Source: an uncultured Oscillospiraceae bacterium
GTDB taxonomy: Bacteria > Bacillota > Clostridia > Oscillospirales > Oscillospiraceae
DNA length: 6,550 nucleotides
Assembly (NCBI GenBank): GCA_944385595.1
Contig: CALWXY010000032.1
Coordinates: forward strand, 1 to 6,550
Direction of reading: 5' to 3'
The translations under genes and the position numbers were made by a program. The notes beneath the pieces are model-generated. The model saw only the letters and a list, made by a program, of their open reading frames with translations, had not been told where the DNA came from and searched no databases. Within the stretch, counting starts at the first letter, position 1. Every line of letters begins with the position of its first letter. Shown here piece after piece: positions 1-5,142 of the stretch.

Positions 1-1439
1 AGGTCGCGCTCGCTCAGCCCCAGCCCGGGCAGATGGTCGCCGAACATGACGAGCACGACGGGGCGGCCGTAGCGCTCGAGCGCGTCGGTCAGCTCGCCGA
101 GGAAGGCGTCCATCTCCTGTATCTGGCCAAGGTAGTACTCGAACGAGGCCCGGCTCGTGCCCTCGCCGAAGGCGGGCATATCCTCGCCGCCCTCGCCATC
201 GGGGTACTGGCCGTGAGCCTGCACCGATATGGCGTATATGAGGTCCTCGCCCTGGGTCGAGCCGAGGGCCTTGAGTATCTCCGTCGTCAGCACCTTGTCC
301 TTGGCCCAGCCGTTTTCGTTGCGCTCGACGTTCTGCATATATTCCACCGATGTAAAGGTGTCGAAGCCGAGGTTCGCGAACACGTTCTGCCTGTCGTAGA
401 AGTCGCCGCTGTGGTTATGTATGGCGTGGGCGGTGTAGCCCAGCGCCTTCATATTATACGCTATTGACTCGCAGGTCTCGTTCTGCAAAATCGTCTGGTA
501 CGGGTACTCGCCGACGCCGAAGTAGTCGAGGTTCATACCGGTGAGCACCTCGAACTCGGTGTTGGCCGTTCCGGTCGCGAGCGACGGCACGATGAGCTGT
601 CCGGAGGGGAAATTCTCCTCCAGCTCGCTGAACACCGGCAGCGGCTCGCTCTCGAAATGCACGCGGCGGAGGCGGTTCACGTCGAAAAAGCTCTCCAGCT
701 GGAGGAAGATTATGTTCGGGTGCTCCTCGGTCTCGGTGCCGCCGCGGTGGCTGAGCTCGTCGAGTATGGAGTCAATGCTCTGCTCGGAGTAGTCCCTCGG
801 GCGGGAGACGCCCCTGTCGAAGAGGCTGACGGCGAAGCAGTAGGCGTAGCCGTAGCGGTCGGCTATGTCGGAGGCGTTGGCCTCGCTCTCCGGGGGCGGC
901 ACGGCGGCGCGCAGGATAGCGTAGCCGACGGTCACGGCGAGGTAGGCCGTGAGCACGACGACGGCGGCGAGGCCGCGCCGCGGCTGCGCGCGCGGGCAGC
1001 GCCTGAAGCCGATCACGACGCACGCTGCCACCAGCGCCGCCGCCGCCGCGAGCAGCGCTATCTGCCAGACACTCAGGTATTTCCGCACTATGCTGCTCAC
1101 CGAGCTCATCAGCGCGAAATCTATGGCCGTGAGCGGGGCGGTGCGGTAGCACTGTATGATAAAATCCGCTATCGAGAGCCCCAGCACGGCGGCGCTCACA
1201 AGCCCCGCCGCGAAGAGGCGCCGCCGCGTCAGCAGGCACAGCGACAGCGGCAGGAATATCAGCGCCGAGTTATACAGCAGCGACAGCGGCTCCCGCGCGA
1301 AAAAGCGCAGCGCCTCGACCGGCGAGCGGCGCGCCAGCGCCTCCGAGACGAGGCAGAGCAGCACGGCCAGCGCCATAAGTTTTGGTATGGGGCGCTTTTC
1401 CAAATTGAATGTCCGCCTCTTATTTTCCGTCTTTTCCAC
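1..1439 (-). CDS. LTA synthase family protein (sulfatase-fold phosphoglycerol transferase), 3' end outside window
   Basis: The frame reads 479 whole codons from a GTG at 1439 and runs off the left edge, so the C-terminus is missing. Residues about 21-180 hold five hydrophobic segments (near 21-36, 52-71, 76-96, 124-145 and 157-178), followed by an extracellular catalytic domain. That domain has LQLESF (Glu249), GTANTEFE (Thr291), VQAHGQYP (His409) and MFGDH (Asp468-His469). These correspond to the metal ligands and nucleophilic threonine of LtaS (E255, T300, H416, D475, H476 in S. aureus, from memory). Enzymes of this family transfer glycerol-phosphate from phosphatidylglycerol to a glycolipid-anchored polymer outside the membrane. 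The GTG start is chosen because a purine-rich GGGAGGAGAGGGGG tract lies just upstream. An in-frame GTG at 1472 is possible, and a stop codon lies shortly before it. The ATG at codon 22 lacks a ribosome site. Isoleucine is mostly ATA, unlike the neighbours. The exact polymer made cannot be told from sequence; a related phosphoglycerol transferase is the alternative. Confidence 0.9.
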   Translation of the reverse strand, partial: MEKTENKRRTFNLEKRPIPKLMALAVLLCLVSEALARRSPVEALRFFAREPLSLLYNSALIFLPLSLCLLTRRRLFAAGLVSAAVLGLSIADFIIQCYRTAPLTAIDFALMSSVSSIVRKYLSVWQIALLAAAAALVAACVVIGFRRCPRAQPRRGLAAVVVLTAYLAVTVGYAILRAAVPPPESEANASDIADRYGYAYCFAVSLFDRGVSRPRDYSEQSIDSILDELSHRGGTETEEHPNIIFLQLESFFDVNRLRRVHFESEPLPVFSELEENFPSGQLIVPSLATGTANTEFEVLTGMNLDYFGVGEYPYQTILQNETCESIAYNMKALGYTAHAIHNHSGDFYDRQNVFANLGFDTFTSVEYMQNVERNENGWAKDKVLTTEILKALGSTQGEDLIYAISVQAHGQYPDGEGGEDMPAFGEGTSRASFEYYLGQIQEMDAFLGELTDALERYGRPVVLVMFGDHLPGLGLSERD

Positions 1440-1496
1440 GCCTCGACCCCCTCTCCTCCCGGCGGTATTCACTCCGGTTATCTGTTAAAACCATGA

Positions 1497-1525
1497 ATTA
1501 TACAGTGATTTTTTTAACATTATGC
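1497..1525 (-). promoter_or_regulatory. Putative promoter of the LTA synthase family gene
   Basis: On the minus strand a perfect TATAAT lies at 1502-1497, preceded directly by TG. The hexamer 17 bases upstream (1525-1520, GCATAA) is a poor -35, so recognition would rest on the -10. Transcription would start near 1490, giving a leader of about 50 nt before the GTG at 1439. Confidence 0.45.
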
Positions 1526-1592
1526 ACAATAGCCAATACGGCGCTCAAAAATTCCCGCAATATGCCGTATGTTATTCCTGCAAAATTAGTTG

Positions 1593-1598
1593 TATAAT
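1593..1598 (+). promoter_or_regulatory. Putative -10 box of the fabG promoter
   Basis: A perfect TATAAT on the plus strand lies in an AT-rich stretch. No convincing -35 is seen at 15-19 bases upstream. A start near 1605 would give fabG a leader of about 195 nt, long enough for the structured elements at 1625-1738. No better promoter is visible closer to fabG. Confidence 0.4.
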
Positions 1599-1624
1599 AC
1601 TCCCAAGGTATTTGCAGAGTTTAT

Positions 1625-1642
1625 GGCGCCGCCGGCGGCGCC
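1625..1642. repeat. Perfect 18-bp GC palindrome in the fabG leader
   Basis: The sequence GGCGCCGCCGGCGGCGCC is its own reverse complement. As RNA it could fold into a 7-bp hairpin with a CCGG loop. Its right half (1633-1641) is also complementary to 1706-1714, so two different folds compete for it. Confidence 0.6.
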
Positions 1643-1738
1643 CGCGCGGCTGCGACATCTCCCTGTGCAAGGATATAGCAAAATGCCGCGCCTCTGTCAA
1701 GCCCCGCGCCGCCGTTTTTTCGGACTTGGCGGCATTTT
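1633..1738 (+). promoter_or_regulatory. Possible attenuator-like structured leader upstream of fabG
   Basis: Visible pairings are 1633-1641 with 1706-1714 (9 bp) and, nested inside, 1644-1650 with 1685-1691 (7 bp). The outer stem is followed at once by six T at 1715-1720, as in a terminator with a large interior. A competing perfect 10-bp pairing is 1680-1689 (AAAATGCCGC) with 1729-1738, and 1708-1713 can also pair with 1728-1733. Mutually exclusive folds around a T tract are typical of transcription attenuators. No known riboswitch or T-box core was recognised, and high GC makes chance pairing likely. Confidence 0.3.
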
Positions 1739-1801
1739 CCGGTCCATTACAGCTTTCGGACAGCTGCACGGATAGATTTGTGAAAAGGAGATTTTTCAGC
1801 T

Positions 1802-2542
1802 ATGAGCAAAAATGCCATAATCACCGGCGGAACCCGCGGACTGGGCGAGGCCATGACCCTCAAGCTCGGCGAGATGGGCTACAACGTCGCCATCAACTAC
1901 ACCAGCGAGCGCTCCGCCGCCCTCGCCGACGCGCTGGTTAAGCGCCTTGCCGACGAGTACTGCGTCAAGGCCGTCGCCATCAAGGCCGACGTCAGCGACT
2001 ACGCCTCCTGCGAGAACCTCGTCAAATCAGCCCTCGAGTTCTTCGGCGGCGAGCTGGACGTCCTCATCAACAACGCCGGCATCACCAACAACTGCAACTT
2101 CATCGACATCACGCCCGAGGCCTACATGCGCGTCATCAACACGAACCTCGTGAGCATGCTGCACATGTCCCACCTCTGCCTGCCCCACCTCGTCGACCAC
2201 GACTCCTGCATAGTGAACACCGCCTCCGTCGGCGGGCTTGTCGGCGTCGTCAACCAGGCGGACTACTGCGCCGCCAAATCCGGCGTCATCGGCCTCACCC
2301 GCGCGCTGGCCATGGAGTTCGCGCCGCGCAAGGTGCGCGTCAACGCCATCGCCCCCGGCATGATTATGACCGACATGCTCCGCGGCGTCAACCAGGACGA
2401 GCTGAACGCCCTCGCCGCCACCATCCCCCAGGGCTACATCGGCGCGCCGTCGGACATCGCGGGCTGCATGGAGTACATCCTCACCGCGCCCTACCTCACC
2501 GGCCAGACCATCTCCCCCAACGGCGGATTTGTGATGCCGTAA
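1802..2542 (+). CDS. fabG: 3-oxoacyl-[acyl-carrier-protein] reductase FabG (short-chain dehydrogenase)
   Basis: A complete 246-residue SDR protein, close to the 244 residues of E. coli FabG. FabG reduces 3-oxoacyl-ACP to 3-hydroxyacyl-ACP with NADPH in each round of cytosolic fatty acid elongation. The Rossmann motif TGGTRGLG is at residues 8-15 and NNAG at 90-93. The catalytic set is complete: Asn115 (NTNL), Ser142, Tyr155 and Lys159 (YCAAK). PG follows at 185-186, and the C-terminus GQTISPNGGFVMP fits FabG's usual GQTxxxNGG ending. The start is supported by AAGGAG at 1785-1790, a rather long 11 nt away. The gene stands alone, with its own putative promoter and a terminator 7 bases after the stop, and no fabD, fabF or acpP is adjacent. 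It may therefore be a second FabG copy or an SDR with another substrate. Isoleucine codons are nearly all ATC, suggesting good expression. Confidence 0.85.
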   Translation: MSKNAIITGGTRGLGEAMTLKLGEMGYNVAINYTSERSAALADALVKRLADEYCVKAVAIKADVSDYASCENLVKSALEFFGGELDVLINNAGITNNCNFIDITPEAYMRVINTNLVSMLHMSHLCLPHLVDHDSCIVNTASVGGLVGVVNQADYCAAKSGVIGLTRALAMEFAPRKVRVNAIAPGMIMTDMLRGVNQDELNALAATIPQGYIGAPSDIAGCMEYILTAPYLTGQTISPNGGFVMP

Positions 2543-2549
2543 AAACATT

Positions 2550-2577
2550 AAAAAAAGCGGCTGACGCCGCTTTTTTT
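2550..2577. terminator. Intrinsic terminator of fabG (bidirectional form)
   Basis: A GCGGC/GCCGC stem with a TGAC loop (2562-2565) is flanked by seven A at 2550-2556 and seven T at 2571-2577. It lies 7 bases after the fabG stop. The A/T symmetry lets it work on either strand. Confidence 0.9.
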
Positions 2578-2589
2578 AGTGGGAATTTG

Positions 2590-2634
2590 CAGCCCACTGC
2601 GTCGCACTCGCTGCGCTCGCACGCTTGTGGGCTG
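2590..2634. repeat. REP-like imperfect palindrome
   Basis: The arms CAGCCCAC (2590-2597) and GTGGGCTG (2627-2634) are perfect 8-bp complements. They enclose a GC-rich core in which TCGCAC occurs twice (2602-2607 and 2617-2622), and GCG/CGC (2599-2601/2622-2624) can extend the stem. The core resembles dispersed intergenic palindromes seen in Oscillospiraceae-type genomes. That resemblance is from memory, and only one copy is in the window. Confidence 0.5.
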
Positions 2635-2641
2635 AGAAGTG

Positions 2642-2672
2642 TTTTTTCCGCGGCGCATGTCCCCGGAAAAAA
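2642..2672. repeat. Inverted repeat, possible secondary terminator
   Basis: TTTTTTCCG (2642-2650) and CGGAAAAAA (2664-2672) are perfect complements with a 13-nt loop. The T-side comes first on the plus strand, so there is no downstream U tract in either direction. It is therefore not a standard intrinsic terminator. Confidence 0.5.
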
Positions 2673-2685
2673 CGATTTGACTTTA

Positions 2686-2707
2686 TTTCGCCGCTGCGGC
2701 GGCGAAA
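2686..2707. repeat. Short GC-rich hairpin
   Basis: TTTCGCCGC (2686-2694) pairs perfectly with GCGGCGAAA (2699-2707) around a TGCG loop. It is the fourth stem-loop in the convergent region. Confidence 0.55.
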
Positions 2708-2730
2708 CTCTGCGAGGCTTTTTTAAGTGC

Positions 2731-2763
2731 AAAAAATCCCCGGCCGGCGGCCGGGGATTTTTT
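2731..2763. terminator. Intrinsic terminator of the Asp23/Gls24-fakA operon
   Basis: The 15-bp perfect arms at 2731-2745 and 2749-2763 surround a GGC loop: an A6 tract, a TCCCCGGCC stem and its complement ending in T6. It lies 26 bases after the fakA stop on the minus strand. By symmetry it would also stop plus-strand read-through from fabG. Confidence 0.92.
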
Positions 2764-2788
2764 GCTGTTTTAGTGTATTTCTGCCGCT

Positions 2789-4432
2789 TTACTCGGCCGA
2801 AATCATGTAATAATACACGGGCTGGCCGCCGGAGAGCAGAGTCAGCTCGGCGTCGGGGAAGCGCGCCTCGAGGACGTTGGAGAAGCCGAGCGCCTCCTCC
2901 TCGGTGACGTCGCTGCCGTAGTACACCGACAGGAACTCCGGCGACAGCTCATCCAGAGCGCCGCCGAGCTGCTCGAGCAGCTCATCGAGGGTGGCGAAGC
3001 TGCCGATCAGCGCCCCGTCGAGCAGGGCGAGGTACTGGCCGGCCTTTATGTCGTAGCCCGCGAACTCGCTGTCGCGCGCGGCGTAGGTGACGAGCGCGGT
3101 GTGCACGCCGGAGATGACGTCGTTAAAGACCTCGGTCAGCTCCTCCTCGTCGAGGGCGGGGTCCATGTTCAGCATGGCGGTGATGCCCTGGGGGACGGTC
3201 CTGGTCGGGATGACGACGACCTTCTTCTCGGTCAGGCGCGCGCACTGCTGCGCCGCCATGATGATGTTCTTGTTGTTGGGGAGGACGTAGACTATCTCGG
3301 CGGGGGTACGGTTGACCTCGCGGAGTATGTCCTCGGTGGAGGGGTTCATGGTCTGGCCGCCGGAGACCAGCCCGTCGACGCCGAGCTCGCGGAACAGCTT
3401 CTCAAAGCCCTCGCCCGCGCAGACGGAGACGACGCCGTACTTCTTCTCGGCGGGGGCGATGAAATCCTCCTCCGGCTCAGGCTCTGCCGCGGGGGCGGCG
3501 TTCACCTGCTCGGTGTGCTGGATGCGCATGTTCTCGATCTTGACGGTGGCGAGGTCGCCGTAGGTGAGCGCCTCGGTGAGGGCTCTGCCCGGCTCGTTGG
3601 TGTGGACGTGGGTCTTGATGATCTCGTCGTCGTCGACGACGACGACGCAGTCGCCTATGCCCTCGAGGAACTCGCGGAGAATCATCGGGCTTTTGCTGCC
3701 GCGCTTTTCGACGATGAACTCGGTGCAGTAGGTGAAGTTAATCTCGCCCTCGTCGAACTCGGCAAAGACGTTGGACGCCGCGGGCTTGGCTGGCTCGGCC
3801 TCGCGCTTTGCGACGGCTCTGCCCTCGAGCGAGGCGAGCATGGCGTCGAGTATGACGATGTAGCCCTCGCCGCCCGCGTCGACCACTCCGGCGCGCTTGA
3901 GCACGGGGTTCAGCTCGGTGGTGTTGGCGACGGCCTCGCGCCCGGCGTCGATGGCGCGGGTGAGCATCAGCTCAATGTCGCTGCCGTCGGCGGCGAACTC
4001 CTCCGCGGCGGCGGAGGCGAGGCGGGAGACGGTGAGTATGGTGCCCTCGGTGGGCTTCATGACGGCCTTGTAGGCCGCGCGGACTCCGCGGCTCATGGCG
4101 GCGGAGAACTCGATGGGATTGGCCGTCTCAAGCCCCTTGAGGCCCTTCGACAGGCCGCGGAACAGCAGCGACAGTATGACGCCGGAGTTGCCGCGCGCGC
4201 CGCGGAGCATGGCGCCGGCGGCGGCGTCAGCCGCCTCGGTGAGGGTGGCGGGCTGTTTTTTACGCAGCTCGTTTGCCGCGGCGGAGAGCGTGAGGCTCAT
4301 GTTGGTGCCGGTATCGCCGTCCGGCACGGGGAACACGTTCAGGTCGTTTATACGCTGTTTGTCGCTCTCAAGAGCGTCGGCCGCGCAGAGCACCATCTGG
4401 GTGAACGACGCGCCGTCTATCATTTCTCTCAA
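2789..4432 (-). CDS. fakA: Fatty acid kinase catalytic subunit FakA (DAK2/DegV-like, YloV family)
   Basis: 547 residues from the TTG start, the usual size for FakA/YloV. FakA uses ATP to phosphorylate fatty acids carried by FakB, feeding acyl-phosphate into phospholipid synthesis in the cytosol. The N-terminal DhaL-like kinase domain (about 1-200) carries PDGDTGTNMS at 37-46 (Mg-binding aspartates), RGARGNSG at 77-84 and DAGGEGY at 185-191. The middle domain has YCTEF (Cys236) and THVHTN (His275, His277), which match the zinc-site residues I recall for S. aureus FakA. After an acidic Pro/Ala/Glu linker (about 312-330) comes a DegV-like domain with SGGQTMNPS near 357-365 and LPNNKN near 384-389. 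TTG is preferred as start because GGAGG lies exactly 8 nt upstream. The ATG at 4447 overlaps that site, and the ATG at 4474 has no ribosome site. No fakB is in the window. It is second in an operon with the Asp23/Gls24 gene. Confidence 0.9.
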   Translation of the reverse strand: MREMIDGASFTQMVLCAADALESDKQRINDLNVFPVPDGDTGTNMSLTLSAAANELRKKQPATLTEAADAAAGAMLRGARGNSGVILSLLFRGLSKGLKGLETANPIEFSAAMSRGVRAAYKAVMKPTEGTILTVSRLASAAAEEFAADGSDIELMLTRAIDAGREAVANTTELNPVLKRAGVVDAGGEGYIVILDAMLASLEGRAVAKREAEPAKPAASNVFAEFDEGEINFTYCTEFIVEKRGSKSPMILREFLEGIGDCVVVVDDDEIIKTHVHTNEPGRALTEALTYGDLATVKIENMRIQHTEQVNAAPAAEPEPEEDFIAPAEKKYGVVSVCAGEGFEKLFRELGVDGLVSGGQTMNPSTEDILREVNRTPAEIVYVLPNNKNIIMAAQQCARLTEKKVVVIPTRTVPQGITAMLNMDPALDEEELTEVFNDVISGVHTALVTYAARDSEFAGYDIKAGQYLALLDGALIGSFATLDELLEQLGGALDELSPEFLSVYYGSDVTEEEALGFSNVLEARFPDAELTLLSGGQPVYYYMISAE

Positions 4433-4440
4433 AAATAGCA

Positions 4441-4445
4441 CCTCC
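4441..4445 (-). promoter_or_regulatory. Ribosome binding site deciding a TTG start for fakA
   Basis: GGAGG on the minus strand sits 8 nt before TTG at 4432. It is 16 or more nt before the next ATG (4423), and it overlaps the upstream ATG at 4447, which makes that ATG an unlikely start. Confidence 0.7.
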
Positions 4446-4447
4446 AT

Positions 4448-4475
4448 GGTATGTCCGCGTCCGGCGGGACACACC
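4448..4475 (-). repeat. Intercistronic hairpin just upstream of the fakA ribosome site
   Basis: On the transcribed strand GGTGTGTCC (4475-4467) pairs with GGACATACC (4456-4448) as 9 bp including one G-U, with a 10-nt loop. It ends 2 nt before the GGAGG of fakA. It could stabilise or process the mRNA or tune fakA translation. It has no T tract, so it is not a terminator. Confidence 0.45.
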
Positions 4476-4516
4476 TATTTAAAAGGAATAAGGCAAGTGA
4501 CAGTTTTCAGTCCGGC

Positions 4517-4873
4517 TCAGTCGCTCATGACCATGGAGTCGACATAGACGTCGACGCTTTTGACGGGCACGCCGGTCGCGTCGCGCAGCTTGTAGCTGAC
4601 CTCGTTCATGATGCTGGAGCAGAGCGCGACGACGTTGACCCCGTGGTCGACAACAATGTGCAGGGCGATGGAAATGCTCTCGTCGTCGTTATAGCTGACG
4701 GAAACGCCCTTGGACATCGACTCGCGGCGCAGCAGCTGGTAGAGGCCGTTTTCCTTGCTCTTGCCCGCCATGCCCTTGACGCCGAAGCAGTTTGTGGCGG
4801 CGTCGCCCGCGAGGAAGGTGATGACGTCGTCGGTGATGCGGATGTTCCCGCGCTTGTTCTGGATGGTCACCAT
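4517..4873 (-). CDS. Asp23/Gls24 family envelope stress response protein (YloU-like)
   Basis: 118 residues, the normal length for this small family (DUF322). The family pattern is visible: an N-terminal GNIRITDDVITFLAGDAA segment, then GVKGM, a central V-V-DHGVNVVAL strand, a helix ending near KLRDATG, and a C-terminal VKSVDVYVDSM. Members such as Asp23 and Gls24 are membrane- or envelope-associated and stress-linked, but no enzymatic function is known. The ATG at 4873 is chosen because AAAGGAGAG lies about 10 nt upstream and the protein begins at the conserved region. A longer in-frame opening to 4957 would add 28 atypical residues and overlap the promoter. The gene precedes fakA by 84 nt, matching the conserved yloU-yloV pair of B. 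subtilis. Confidence 0.88.
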   Translation of the reverse strand: MVTIQNKRGNIRITDDVITFLAGDAATNCFGVKGMAGKSKENGLYQLLRRESMSKGVSVSYNDDESISIALHIVVDHGVNVVALCSSIMNEVSYKLRDATGVPVKSVDVYVDSMVMSD

Positions 4874-4928
4874 ATTATGTGCTCTCCTTTCAAAGGATGG
4901 GTTTGCACGCAGTATCTGCATTTTATGT

Positions 4929-4957
4929 ATTATATTACATCCCCCATCAAATAACAA
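4929..4957 (-). promoter_or_regulatory. Sigma-A-type promoter of the Asp23/Gls24-fakA operon
   Basis: On the minus strand TTGTTA (4957-4952) and a perfect TATAAT (4934-4929) are separated by exactly 17 bases. Transcription would begin near 4922, about 50 nt before the ATG at 4873. Confidence 0.75.
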
Positions 4958-5034
4958 GTACCAATATTTTTGCCATAATTTGTCTCCGGGGGCGGCCTGC
5001 GTTTAAATAAATGCGAAAAAAATTGCGTTTTTGG

Positions 5035-5063
5035 TTTACAAGGTGAAAAAATGATGATAAAAT
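5035..5063 (+). promoter_or_regulatory. Extended -10 promoter of nifJ
   Basis: TTTACA (5035-5040), a 17-base spacer and TAAAAT (5058-5063) are preceded by TG at 5055-5056 in the extended -10 position. A start near 5070 gives a leader of about 73 nt. The AT-rich context contrasts with the GC-rich genes. Confidence 0.7.
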
Positions 5064-5080
5064 GACTGTGTTCGTCTGGA

Positions 5081-5098
5081 ATGTGAAGCAATTCACAA
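5081..5098. promoter_or_regulatory. Rex-like operator in the nifJ leader
   Basis: ATGTGAAGCAATTCACAA has perfect TGTGAA/TTCACA arms around four bases. It differs at one base from the TTGTGAA-N4-TTCACAA consensus for Rex, the NADH/NAD+-sensing repressor of fermentation genes in Firmicutes. It lies about 11-28 bases after the predicted start, where a bound repressor would block elongation or promoter escape. No rex gene is in the window. Confidence 0.6.
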
Positions 5099-5142
5099 AA
5101 TCAATGTACAATCAAATATTTTTATAGGAGATGTATATCGTT

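Noticed and set aside
657..1496. A 279-codon plus-strand open frame opposite the LTA synthase gene
   Set aside because: Its product is Arg/Ala/Gln-rich without a family pattern, while the minus strand encodes the membrane segments and all catalytic motifs of an LTA synthase.
1776..1786. TTTGTGAAAAG before fabG as a second Rex half-site
   Set aside because: Only one half matches. No TTCACAA arm follows at the right distance, and the sequence merges into the ribosome site.
2027..2548. A 173-codon minus-strand open frame opposite fabG
   Set aside because: It is Gly/Asp/Val-rich and domainless, and it overlaps the complete SDR gene with intact active site.
2496..2907. Small open frames across the convergent spacer (78 codons minus, 106 codons plus)
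   Set aside because: They are read through the stem-loops and terminators, and neither has a family pattern. The apparent peptides derive from the palindromic repeats.
3101..4438. A 445-codon open frame on the plus strand, antisense to fakA
   Set aside because: Same shadow effect: low-complexity Gly/Leu/Val/Asp composition, no ribosome site of note, and it overlaps a complete, well-conserved fakA.
5092..5126. A second nifJ promoter using TTCACA as -35
   Set aside because: The nearest -10-like hexamers (TATTTT, TTTATA) give wrong spacing or poor match, and the promoter at 5035-5063 is clearly better.
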